In this document: one piece after another, positions 21,303 through 31,686 of the stretch
How positions within the stretch are numbered: the stretch's first letter is position 1
How the letters are laid out: every line of letters begins with the position of its first letter
Origin: Rugalucina vietnamica
Lineage: Eukaryota; Mollusca; Bivalvia; Lucinida; Lucinidae
Length of the DNA: 64,000 nucleotides
Direction of reading: 5' to 3'
Assembly: GCA_964017185.1 (NCBI GenBank)
Contig: OZ024884.1
Span: 15,288,048-15,352,047, forward strand
The notes under the pieces: generated by a model
The model's database searches: none
Seen by the model: only the letters and a program-made list of their open reading frames with translations
Told to the model about the DNA's origin: nothing
Position numbers and translations under genes: made by a program

Positions 21303-21570
21303 CATCAGGAAATTATGTCCGTGAAATGTATACCGCTTTAAACACCACTTTTATACAGAAAAACTGGGGTATGCGGGGGTATACCTATTTTTCATATTTT
21401 TGCTGCAAAACATAGATTGTGGGTACTCGTTAGAACCGCCTCGTCTAACGTGTACCCACAATCTATGTTTTGAGCAAAAATAAGAAAAATATCAAAATTT
21501 TTCCAGTGAAATTTTTCATTTTTACAACCAAAAGATTTTCTGTATATTGCATGGGCGTGTTTTCGTAACG
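21303..21570 (+). mobile_element. Palindromic MITE copy 7
   Basis: Runs from CATCAGGAAATTATGTCC to GGGCGTGTTTTCGTAACG. The centre of the palindrome has a deletion (GAACCGCCTCGTCTAACG), leaving one long arm and one short arm. Confidence 0.8.
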
Positions 21571-21866
21571 AGTTTCTAGTTCCTCTATGTATATCAGACA
21601 TACTATTTTGTCTGTGTAATAGCTCATAAATGGGACATTATTTATGACATTTATACCAAATACGAAACAAATCGCAGTAACTAAAAAGCAATTGGCAGCC
21701 AAATGGTGACGAGCACTTGTAATATACAAACATACATTGCACGAAACGACATGTAAAATAACATCATAGCAAACAATAGAACAAACCATAAAGGAAGCCA
21801 GTCGTGTTCTGCCAGACACTTTCTTTGCAAAGGATATGCATCGACAATTACAATCTGACTACATGC
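21571..21866. other. No gene seen
   Basis: The minus-strand frame 21463-21819 overlaps the MITE and does not resemble a known protein. No repeat is recognised. Confidence 0.4.
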
Positions 21867-22086
21867 ACAACTGACTCCTCCGCCAGCAAGGTATAGCCAC
21901 GCCCACCCCTATTTCCTTAGACAAACATTGTGTTTTTGCACCTATATTTACCTGTAAAAAGCACGTGTTGGTTTGTTTGTCTAACCCACGTGTTGTCTAA
22001 CCGTCATTGACCGTTAGATAATGTGCAGATTTGAATGGTCAATATAAAATGAATATTAATGATGGGTGGTTTGACGGAGGACTCAA
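21867..22086. mobile_element. Possible MITE with CTCCTCCG ends
   Basis: ACTCCTCCGCCA on the left and TGACGGAGGACT on the right are inverted with one mismatch each. The interior includes CCACGTGTTGTCTAACCGTC. No target duplication is clear. Confidence 0.45.
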
Positions 22087-22244
22087 CTACTGATATTCAT
22101 GGGTAAAATAGCTCATCTCAAATTGCCTATTAGTAAGCTTCTCAAAGTTTGACTGGCATTGGAAATTCTGTTATATTCGAGAAAGTGAAAAAGAAGTAAC
22201 TGTGAAGTGAAAGGAAGTGCTTCAGGGTAACATTTCCATGAAGA

Positions 22245-22479
22245 GTATACAACTAAAGCACAACTGTTTATATAGTAAAACTGGGGCTTAAATGCATATA
22301 TATGCATGTGTATGTTCAAAACCATAGTTTGTGGGTACTCGTTAGACACGCCTCGACGTTTCTAACATGTATCCACAATCTATATTTGATCGCGAATAAA
22401 AAAAATCTTTCGAATGAAAATTTTTCAATTTGTACAGCTAAGAAAAATATGTATATTTCATGAACGTGTTTTCGTAATA
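22245..22479 (+). mobile_element. Palindromic MITE copy 8 (degenerate)
   Basis: It keeps TATATAGTAAAACTGGGG, AGTTTGTGGGTACTCGTTAG, a collapsed centre, ATCCACAATCTAT and the right end CGTGTTTTCGTAATA. Confidence 0.65.
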
Positions 22480-22864
22480 AATTATTCCAACATGAAGAAA
22501 GACATAACAAATGCAATTACATTTGAAAGGATGTCATCTTGACTTGACATATAAAGTAATTAAATGTAACAGTCCTGTTAGATTAGAGTCGATTTTTAGA
22601 GCAGGGTCTGACCAGCATAAAGGTTTAAGGAAAAATAACAAACACGTACATGTAATAATATAATGTTCAGGAATTAATACAACTAAAATCCCACAAAGGT
22701 CAACACAGGATATATAATAAGAGAGAAAAACATAAAGATGTACAATGTATAGCTGTTTTCTTTTTCGCAAGGTATATCCAACCGGGAGCATCAACAAAAA
22801 ACGAAGAAGGCGAGTACAACAGAGAAAGCGACAAAATAAACAGACAGCATACGATTGAAACCTC
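22480..22864. other. No gene seen
   Basis: A-rich. The minus-strand frames 22534-22900 have no recognisable features. Confidence 0.4.
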
Positions 22865-22985
22865 TTTATCTATGTTTTGAAGTAAAGAAGGATCTAGCAT
22901 GTACCCACAATAATTGCTGTGAGCAAAAACTAAGGAAAATGTATATCAATGTACATCCCACTTTTATTCTATAAAAATTCTGTAA
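22865..22985 (-). mobile_element. Palindromic MITE relic
   Basis: ATCTATGTTTTGAAG, TAGCATGTACCCACAAT, GTGAGCAAAAACTAAGGAAAA and CCCACTTTTATTCTATAAAA follow the right-half order of the family, much decayed. Confidence 0.5.
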
Positions 22986-23262
22986 AAGTAGGCAATAATC
23001 AGGAAATGACATCCAACAACCGAGGTGGGAAAAACCTAAATCAATTATGAGGTCCTTATACTAAGAACACATATCGTAAAGCGGCCACTCAGTTACCCAA
23101 ACTTAATTAAAAATATGAAAAATTACATAAGGGGCAAAATTCAAAACCGAAACATAAAACAATTAGAGCCACAAGAGAAGTATCGCCTTGGAACGATGAG
23201 TAATATAAAATTACTGGCGGGCTCAAACTAGTTTTACAGGATCCTAAGCTCACCCTCAGCAT
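22986..23262 (-). mobile_element. PLE 3' tail fragment
   Basis: Complement of tail part 3 and the start of part 2: AATCAGGAAATG, CCGAGGTGGGAAAAA, GCGGCCACTCAGTTA, AAGTATCGCCTTGGAACGAT and ACTGGCGGGCTCAAAC are all in order. Confidence 0.75.
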
Positions 23263-23750
23263 GCTGAGAACAGTCTATTATAAATTTAAGTGCAGTTACC
23301 CGAGAAAATAGGTGCTAAATCGGGTTTGATAAGGAAGTGCGGTTTTGAGGCTTCCTGCTGATAACAGATGGCCTTGATTCACCAGTTATGACAATAAAAT
23401 GGTTTTGTGGTCAGAGTCTGATATCTGCTTGGTCATTAAAAGGTAATTTGATACCTTACTAAAAAGGATGGAAAATATATAAACATTTAGTTATTAATTT
23501 GCACAAAAATATAAGACTGTAGCTTTAAAGAGGAGAAAAAGTTAACTGAATTTCGTTTTCAACCGTTAAATTTGACCAAAAAATAACAAATTTTAATATT
23601 TTGTTGGAATAAAGAAAATGAACAAAATACAGGTAATTGCAGCTGAATACTCTAGGTGTTAATTAGTTCATTTGCATAATATGTGCATAACATTAAGATA
23701 AGAAATCATGTTTACTTAACAGATATAAGAGATGTTTTCATCATGAAAAT
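23263..23750 (+). repeat. ~490-bp interspersed repeat, copy 1
   Basis: Aligns along its length with 54628-55122: CATGCTGAGAACA, AAGTGCAGTTACCCGAGAAA, GGGTTTGATAAGGAAGTG, GGTGTTAATTAGTTCATTT and ACAGATATAAGAGATGTT. It has no coding capacity and the element type is unknown. Confidence 0.8.
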
Positions 23751-25234
23751 GGGTTGAATTTAATAATAGAAATTCAGAATATAAGCTTTTACAACAAAAC
23801 AGAAACAGGAGTGTTTCCATAACTGTTTTGGCATTATTGGAAAGATGAATTTGATACAATTTGTCTATGTATCACTGAGATTGTATTTCTTATGGAAAGA
23901 GAACGTTTAGGTATGAGCATTACTGTGGTACATTGAAGCATTTTTCAGCAGTCTGAGACGTTTATGTTGCCATTGCAAAAGGAATTGGTCACTGTATGGC
24001 CTACTCGAAACCTGGTTGTAACATCATTTTTCTGAGGGTTCCACATTCTATTTCGAAGCCGAATCAAGATCAATAGCGAAATGAGAAATTACATGGGATC
24101 AGCCAGAGTGATTATTATTGTCTTACTCAAGCAAGACTGGTTTGGTAGCAAAATTTCATCAAGAATCATAATGCATTAACCTGACCTGCTAATAAAATTG
24201 TCATTTGTTACATTATTATGTCTGGGACATCAACTGTCAACATGACTTTGTATTAGATTCCAGACTCAAAACAATTATTGGGCCACAGCAAATCTGCTGA
24301 CAAACCAAGCCCTGGTCTGAAGGGCCAAGGAAAATATGCATAAACATAAAACTTCAGATTTACATTTTCAGATTTCAGTTTTAGATGCTATCGAACCCAT
24401 CGATTCTTATTGGCTGACTGTACATGATATGTGTGCACCTAGTTTGCTTCCTCTTTTTCGCATTTGAAAAAGAAAACCATAAAGCAACATTTATTTTTTT
24501 AGAATCCAATAAAAACCAAATCGTCTAGACGGGTATTATTCTTATTCCGTCGGTCATCATTTTATGATTCCTTATGAGTATAGCTTTACTTTGACATTTT
24601 CTTACTGACAAAACAAACATAACTCTGAAAGGTCATAACTGATTCTCGTACACGCGTTCCATCCTGACTTCCAATACAATGTCAATGTCTTGCTGCCAGT
24701 AGTGTGTAAAATTTTCAAAGAGGGGGCAGATGTACCCATATTTTTAGGCCTGTCCTGCGCATTATTTGTGTGGTTTGAATGAAGCAGCAGTTTAAAAGCT
24801 ATTCAGTTGTTTCAGTAATATTGTATACTAAGCAATATTTGAAAAAGGAGCTTGTGTTAAAAAATCAAATGAAACTTTTTAATTTTGTGAAATTGACTTT
24901 TGGTTATAAGAGGTTGCTAGATATGTAAGCCCATGTTTTCACTTACGTCAACTGCCTATACGTTGCTTTACAAGATTCGCGAATAGTTCTGTTGGGTAAT
25001 GTTGTCTCCATTGTGTTTTTACCGAACGAAATTTAATATCTTTCACTTGTTTTTCTTAGTTTATAATTCGTTCTAACCATTGATATTTCCGGTTTAAGAA
25101 AGTAATGAATAATTAAAAAATGGTCAAAGCAGCATTCATTATCAAAATCATTTCCACAAAGAACTAACGAATACACGTCATCAGAGTTAACTTTTTTTCT
25201 CGCCTCACAGCCCAGTCATATACTTGTAGTAGTA
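23751..25234. repeat. Duplicated segment, copies C' and C left part
   Basis: 24010-24310 aligns with 7410-7700. 24450-24650 aligns with 9740-9870 and 12025-12130. 24645-24810 aligns with 10730-10880. 24980-25180 aligns with 470-690. No gene is seen. 23751-24000 holds nothing recognisable. Confidence 0.6.
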
Positions 25235-25504
25235 CATCAGGAAAACATGTCCGTGTAATATATACCCCCTTATACCGCACTTTTATACAGCAAAACTGGG
25301 GTTTGCAGGGGTATACCTATTTTTGCTCCAAAACATAGATTGTGGGTACTCGTTAGAACCGCCTCGCCGAGGCGGTTCTAACGAGTACCCACAATCTATG
25401 TTTGGAGCAAAAATAAGAAAAATATCAAAAATTTTCAGCTGAAAATTTTCAAATTTTAAAGCTCAAAAAATCTCTGTATATTGCATGGGCAAGTTTTCGT
25501 AATG
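25235..25504 (+). mobile_element. Palindromic MITE copy 9, complete
   Basis: A well-preserved copy runs from CATCAGGAAAACATGTCC to GGGCAAGTTTTCGTAATG. The palindromic core is at about 25327-25410, centred on CGCCTCGCCGAGGCG. Copy A of the duplicated segment lacks this insertion near 750-770. Confidence 0.85.
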
Positions 25505-26262
25505 ATAATTTGATTGTACAGGACATTGCAGTTGTTTTCTTATGTAGGTTTGGTATTGCTTAACGTCCCAGTCAACAAAGCATACCACTGTACAGCGCAG
25601 TTTTGCTATAGAACTGTAAGGCGTTAGAGTGGTATTAATTGCAAGGACATGTGATACTGTGTCATATGAGATTTTAAAAAATATTGCATTGTATCCATTT
25701 TTCCTACCGACGGGGAAAGTATGGACTTATCGTTGCTCGACTTCTGTATTGGCACCATCTCAAAGCAATAATTCTCTTGCGTCTCGCTCTGGACTTGTTT
25801 TAATGTCAGTTTCAGTGATTACCATTTATTTTGCATGTACATTATCGTGTCTGGTTCGACTGAGTGGCAACCTTTTGGTAAATGCTGCTGCCTCTGTTAG
25901 ATTTGTTTCTTTTATACGTCCCATTTCTGTTACCTGGTAGTGTTGCTGTGTTTTGACAGTTTCTGTTGAGTGATTGTTTTTACAATATTTGAACAGGTTA
26001 TATGGAACCGTACTTTATAATCCTCGTGAATAATAAATCCCTTGTTTTTGTTATTATTGCAGAAGACAGAGGTTTATAGATTCATAAGATTCTAGTTGTA
26101 AGAACAATTCCCTATAAGGGTTTCCGCCAAACTCATTTTGACAGACGGGCAGACGAATTTGAATTTAAGAAATCACATGGGGAACGAATCAGTTTCCATA
26201 ATATTATTATCTTACTAAAGCAAGACTGGTCTGATAGCAAAATTTCATCACGCATCACAGTC
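25505..26262. repeat. Duplicated segment, copy C; empty-site reference
   Basis: 25540-25790 aligns with 790-1020, 25786-25990 with 6544-7011, and 25995-26260 with 7300-7560. It lacks the composite insertion present at 1021-6543 and the SINE at 6577-6788, so it acts as an empty-site reference. The frame 25629-25940 is accidental. Confidence 0.7.
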
Positions 26263-26470
26263 CAGGGGGATTTTCACCAGCCCGCCCACCCCCGCGGACG
26301 ATTTCTCTGAGCCCCCCGCAATCCCGCTCACCTGTCCGCTTATGATCCCACCGCGGAATATTTTAATCCCACCGCGGATTGCGGCGGATCCGCGGAGGAT
26401 CCTCCCGTTACCTGTATAATTCCACCGCGGGTTTGCGGAGGATTTCCAATGAAAAGTAATGACGTCATAA
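26263..26470. repeat. GC-rich CCGCGG repeat
   Basis: About 190 bp with repeated CCACCGCGG and GCGGAGGAT modules in an AT-rich setting. CCGCGG appears several times at uneven spacing. The minus-strand open frame 26248-26517 comes from this composition and is not a recognised gene. Confidence 0.7.
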
Positions 26471-26502
26471 TGATTGACAGGTACAGTTATCTCACACATC
26501 TC

Positions 26503-26612
26503 GTGATTTGAAAACATCTAAATTTTCACTCGTGCTACGCACTCGTGAAAATTTGATGTTTTCAACTCACTCGATGAAATATATTTGGTATTCATCTCAA
26601 AAAAGTAAATTT
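26503..26612. repeat. Palindromic element, half copy
   Basis: CTCGTGATTTGAAAACATC, TTTTCACTCGTG...CACTCGTGAAAA and GATGAAATATATTTGGTATT match the fuller copy at 41226-41400. Here the left outer arm is missing. Confidence 0.7.
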
Positions 26613-27147
26613 CCTCTATCTCTTCTTTCTTGCTTTCAGTCATGCTGTCATTTTAAAGAAGATACAAATTTGACAGTCAATAGCAAAATTGAAACATTCA
26701 TTCATTCATTCGTTCATTCTTGCTTTCGTATTCATCCATTTGTTTGTTCTTTCTATGTACATTCAATGTTCAAATCAAAATATTTAGCATCTTTGCCTCT
26801 CTTTTTCTTTAGTTATTGTTTCCGCAAAATATATGAAGTTGGGCTTTGATGTGAAAAATTTTGTTTTCCATTCTAATATACATGATTGCAAGTGAAGAGA
26901 CTTTTTTATTGCTTGTCGTGTCCAATGATAACTCATTGCTGACCACACATTTGCCACCTGTTAATTTAACAGGTAATACTTATAAGGACATGCCAATTTA
27001 TGGCTTCTCTGTCAATAAGCTATATAATGCACTTAATATTTTAGCATCATTTAAATATTAATTTCTAGAATCAAAACCAGTTCGTTTAAAGTTAATTAGT
27101 CAAGATCACATTTCTCACCATGGAACATACTGTCAAAAGACTTAACG
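26613..27147. other. No gene seen
   Basis: A short TTCATTCATTCGTTCATTC tract is at 26696-26716. The frames 26508-26849 and 26861-27061 have no recognisable content. Confidence 0.4.
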
Positions 27148-27305
27148 CACAAATTGTGGGTACACGTGAGAACCGTCTCGCCGAGGCGGTTCTAAAGAGT
27201 ACCAACAATCTGTTCTGGAGAAAAAAAAAATGTAAACCCCTGTATACCCAAGTTTTGCTATAAAACTGGTATACGGGGCAAACATTTAATGTTTATTTTT
27301 TCCTG
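27148..27305 (-). mobile_element. Palindromic MITE copy 10 (degenerate)
   Basis: Keeps AAATTGTGGGTACACGTGAG, CGTCTCGCCGAGGCGGTTCT, a short right arm and TATACCCAAGTTTTGCTATA; the terminus is decayed. Confidence 0.65.
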
Positions 27306-27453
27306 GTGCAAGTATACATTTTTGACACAAACAGGGTAATACAGACACAAGCCTTAAAAGATATAAAATTGCGTAAATTGGTTAAACAAAATGTTTGCAA
27401 TGTCGGAATTCGTCCCAAAATTTATTAAAATTTGTTGAATGTGACATTAAAAT

Positions 27454-27483
27454 TTGAGCCGCCACATCAGAAAACAATGTATT
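27454..27483 (+). mobile_element. TGAGCCGCC MITE end, interrupted
   Basis: TTGAGCCGCCACATCAGAAA matches the left end of the 12134 element. A mariner-like element begins at 27486, so the MITE appears to be split by it. Confidence 0.55.
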
Positions 27484-27485
27484 TA

Positions 27486-28397
27486 CGAGGGTGGTTCAGA
27501 AAGTTCTGTCATAGGTGTTATAACTTTGTTAATATACATGATAGGTTGCTGTATTATACCTTGATTGAAAGGGCTACATTTCTCCTTTATAATGATGCCA
27601 AAACAATGCACGAACGAAATAAATATTTCGAAATACATGCCTTGAAAGACACCTGGGGTAAAACCACTGGCACGTTTTCTTGAATTTGTGAATATTATTG
27701 TGTGCGTTTCTTGCGTTATATCTTTATAACTTCCGATCAAATTTTCTCCAACTTTACAGTTATAAGTAATAATATATTTAGAAAAGCAATGTGACAAAAA
27801 TTGCCGTTATCGATGCTATGCTGACTTTATAATAAAGCGATGTTTATGACGTCATTAAAATACGTACCCCTATAGCGTTTCTGGCACCGCTGCACCATTA
27901 TATTTGTTTGCTTTTTTATAAGTTTACTATAGAGCACGCAAGGATTAAACAATTAAATGGTAAAATGCATTTTAAGCTCCCTGGACTACGTGTAGATGTC
28001 AATAAATGTCATTTGAATTTAAACCGTATTTTTAATGTATGTACAACAAGCCAATTTCAATATTTCATTTTACTATAACTCAATTAAATTCAGCTGAATG
28101 ATTTTGATTTTTGCAGGATATATTCATCAATGTTTCAAAAATATGTTACATGGATTATATTTTTTCGAAGTCGATTTTCTTAAAATAATATTCACAAATT
28201 TAAGAAAACGTGCCAGTGGTTTACCCCTGGTGTCTTTCAAGGCGTCTATTTCAAAGTATTTATTTCTTTTCGTGCATTGTTTTGACATCATTATAAAGAA
28301 GAAATGTAGCCCTTTCAATCAAGGTATAATACAGCAACCTATTATGTCTATTAACAAAGTTATAACACCTATGACAGAACTTTCTGAACCCCCCTCG
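27486..28397. mobile_element. Mariner-like MITE with ~240-bp inverted arms
   Basis: Left CGAGGGTGGTTCAGAAAGTT and right AACTTTCTGAACCCCCCTCG are inverted, and TA flanks both ends. The arms stay inverted for about 240 bp (27486-27715 against 28165-28397). Both arms keep an open frame reading outside-in (RKFCHRCYNFVN, LLYYTLIERATFLLYND, KYFEI.ALKDT.GK). The ~450-bp interior is unrelated and non-coding. CGAGGG...TTCA.AAAGTT termini fit mariner-like elements. Confidence 0.85.
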
Positions 28398-28399
28398 TA

Positions 28400-28626
28400 C
28401 AATACAAACATTCATGTAAATAAAAACGTTTGAAATGGCATTTGCAATAAAATCATTTCCGGATAGGCTATGTCTGTAAATCCTGAATAATATAACACCA
28501 AAAACGTTGCCTTTATTTTTCATTTTCCCTCAAACCCCATACGAAAATAATCCTATGCAAAACAGCGACTTTTCAGCAAAAAAAAAAACAACAACAAGAA
28601 ACTGTTCGGTTAGAAACAAAATAATT
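28400..28626. other. No gene seen
   Basis: Flank of the mariner-like element; includes a short A-run at 28580. It may continue the interrupted TGAGCCGCC MITE, but the right terminus was not found. Confidence 0.3.
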
Positions 28627-28665
28627 TCTTATTTGTGCCCAAAATGATCATTTCTGGGTACACGA
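28627..28665 (+). mobile_element. Palindromic MITE relic, split by PLE tail
   Basis: TTCTTATTTGTGCCCAAAAT and CTGGGTACACGAT resemble the left core arm of the family. A second arm-like relic lies at 29872-29900, on the other side of a PLE tail. Confidence 0.45.
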
Positions 28666-29850
28666 TTTATACAGTATTGTTTGTGCTGGTTGCATCATAT
28701 GTACGTTTTCATATATACAGTCGGACATAAGTTGAGCATCACCTGAACATATTGTGTCATAACTTTTTTAGTAGGTAACATTTCTTCACCATTTATGTTT
28801 TAAAACTGAGTGTAATTATTTAGGTATAAAGAGGTATTTAGCAACTGCCAATAAAAAATTGTCGTACTGACCGGATGTCCATAAATTCAAAACACAAGTT
28901 TGGTATATGTACTGTACCTTGGTTTTTATGGACCCATAATATACAATGTAGAGTGCTTTATGACCTAACAGCAACTTTGACACCTCTTGGAATATATTTC
29001 AGAATTAACTAGACAAATTATTCAAATTGTGACATTTATGACATTTGATAAATCAATGATAATTGACAACAAATCTTGATACACCTTAAGGTAATTGACT
29101 ACGTAAACATACCCTGAAATAGCCCGGAAATTTAGAATGTTCAAATCGCCAAAAAATTGTAAAATGTTAATGTAATTTTGTTACAATGTCAAATCAATCC
29201 TAACCATCATGACAATATGAACTGATATCTCTGATATCAAAAGTTATGAAAGGTTTAGGAATGGCATGTTACATAGTGAAAACTTAATGCTTACATAATA
29301 AGCGAAAAAGTTTGGATGGCTATTCCTGTAACTTCGATAAAACATTTAGGATAACAAAATGCTTGCTGGATCTTGTCTATTTTTAACTCTAGATTATTTT
29401 CGAGCTTATACGAATTCAAATCGAATAGCCATGATATTGATGAATTATACAATTACTAAGGGCATATCCCCAAAATAAGGGTAAGTGAATAAATGGCCCC
29501 ATAGAACTAAAGCGATTGGGGCAAATGTCATTCTGACAGTTCTAACAGATCAAGAAAAGACACTGGTAAAATGTCGTCACAGAATAATTGTTGTTATGAA
29601 GTAATTGTAACCTCAAAACCGTCTTTAGATAAATGTTAGGGTGATGCTTAACTTATGTCTGACTGTATATTTAATTAAGTTCGGATAACTGAATGGCCAT
29701 ATATTGGGAAATAGCTGCTCACTTGGCTTGCAAAAATTTTCCCTTAGTATCAGTGCCTTATATTGAATTTAGTTTTTCCAACTTCGGCTTTTAGAGTGGG
29801 AATTCTTTCTGATTGCGCCATCTACTGATCATTGCCTACTTTTTTCTCTC
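28666..29850 (+). mobile_element. PLE 3' tail fragment, interrupted
   Basis: Tail part 3 begins with TGTGCTGGTTGCATCATATG and resumes at 29668 with TTAATTAAGTTCGG and GAATGGCCATATATTGGGAA, ending at ATCATTGCCTACTT. The 948-bp element at 28718-29665 lies inside it. Confidence 0.75.
28718..29665. mobile_element. Tc1-like TA-flanked MITE
   Basis: Left CAGTCGGACATAAGTTGAGC and right GCTTAACTTATGTCTGACTG are inverted with two mismatches. TA flanks both ends (28716-28717 and 29666-29667). No transposase frame is present. CAGT-type termini plus TA fit the Tc1 branch of Tc1/mariner. Confidence 0.85.
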
Positions 29851-29859
29851 TATACATGT

Positions 29860-29960
29860 TTCTCAATTTTGATCCAAAACAAAGATTGTAGGTACTCGTC
29901 AGAACCCACAAGGCGATTATCATTTGTGCCCAACATTATTGGGGCCGAGATTTGTTCAAG
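29860..29960 (+). mobile_element. Palindromic MITE relic, second part
   Basis: ATCCAAAACAAAGATTGTAG and GTACTCGTCAGAACC match the core arm. The remainder has lost the palindrome. Confidence 0.45.
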
Positions 29961-31686
29961 CATATTTATTCCACGCTCTATTCCACGCACTGTTCAGGTG
30001 ATGCCCGCAGTTAAACATTTTTTTACTGAATTATACTTCCATTAATAACCTCAGATGACATTTATTTTGTAACCAAAGATTGGAAGTTGTTATCGGAAAA
30101 GACAGAAACAACTCATTACATGCAATTTTCTGTCTTGCAAAGTATTACAGTTGACGAGATAATAATGATATTTAGGATTTTCTAAGAAATATTTGTGTTG
30201 ATATTTTGATCATATAGCCACAAAGCGTGTCTTCGGGATCTGGACCAGACTTGTCATGTCTTTTCTTTCTGATCTGGTACCTGAGTTGAGATTTCAAATT
30301 GCACCAATCCCTGATCATTTCCCGGTTCTTACTTTTAAATTAAAACGAAATTTCGAAATACAAAAAAAAATATTATTTAGAGGCTTCTATTTACAGACCA
30401 GGGATTACGAACTCGTACAAACTTAAAATATACTTGTTCTAAAGATATTCAACGGTGGCGCACTTTAAAATAGCTGTAAGTATATGATATGTCGGACAAC
30501 TTTCATTGTCTTTGAATTACTAACTCAAGGATAATAAAAATGTAAACGCGGGCAATAATCAGGAAATGGCACTTTCAGAATCGTTGTCACCATTGGTTAT
30601 CCCATAATGCCAAAACCTGTCAAATTGGTCACGAAATTCCGATTACAAAGTCTGCGAGCCTTCCCCTTGTATTAATCTTTTGTATGTCAGTAGTCGCTAA
30701 CACAATTATGCAAAGATGCTGCGAACGCTGCATACAAATATTGACTGGAAGTTGTTTTCATTCTTAACTCTGGCGTCTCACTGACATATCACTATGTTTT
30801 ATTTATGAGTTATATATTAACATAACTTTTAATTGAGCATTCACACGAGAAAACAAACACTCCATGTTTTCCATCTGGTCCGACACAAACCAGGCTGTAC
30901 AGTCACAGAAGCGGGGTAGAACAAATTCTAAAAAAACGAAACAGGATACTACACTTGTATCTATCGGGCGAAAACAAATGCGCTGATCAGCTGCTAATTT
31001 ACTACACAGCTGATCTGCTGAAGTTTTCGCCTACGTATGTGTACAAATCAAGAGTTAAATCTTTTTGAATTTATTTATGCTAAACTCATAATTGTATAGA
31101 TAAGATCATTAGTTCAAATTCTTTCTTACAAGTCATGTTTACTGTAGTAAGAAATTTTACTGTAAATTCGTCCTTTTGACACTCGAGCTAGTAAATAATT
31201 GTATACTCAAAGGAAAATGTTTAGTCAGTAACTTTGATCAGACCGAAGCCGCTTGACTTAGATGTCCCCGTTATCGAATTTGCAGTCTCTTTCTCATTCT
31301 GGAAAGATTCTCCACCAGTTGTCATTTTCTACTTTTATTGGCCTTTTTCGTAAAACATCATTTTTGTGATTACCCGATAAAGGATCAAATTGGCGCTTTG
31401 ATTAATAGCGCTTACTGATAGAAGTTGGTGTCAGTGACAAAAAATTGAAAAAAAAAATCTTTTCAAAATTCAGCCACAGTCTCGAGAAATAACAAGTCAA
31501 ATATTCATTATTTTTAGATTACCCCCCCCCCCCTTTCATTTAAAACAAGAACGAAAATTCGTGTATGCACTGTGGTAAAACCACATGCGATATTTCAATC
31601 GTTTTTGTTGGAAATGTTAGGTTTTATTCACAGTTAAATGACTGGTAATTTTCATGGTGTTTTGAAGCTATAGCGATTTAAACTAT
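29961..31686. repeat. Duplicated block X, copy 2
   Basis: No gene is seen. 30240-30430 aligns with 15660-16050. 30570-30690 is one diverged unit of the 198-bp satellite. 30685-31210 aligns with 17795-18065. A degenerate TGAGCCGCC-type MITE lies at about 30835-31045 (TTGAGCATTCACACGAGAAA, GCTGATCAGCTG). A C-run is at 31523-31534. Confidence 0.65.

Noticed and set aside
26248-26517. Gly/Arg-rich 89-codon minus-strand frame
   Set aside because: It is created by the GC-rich CCGCGG modules. No start context or homology is visible.
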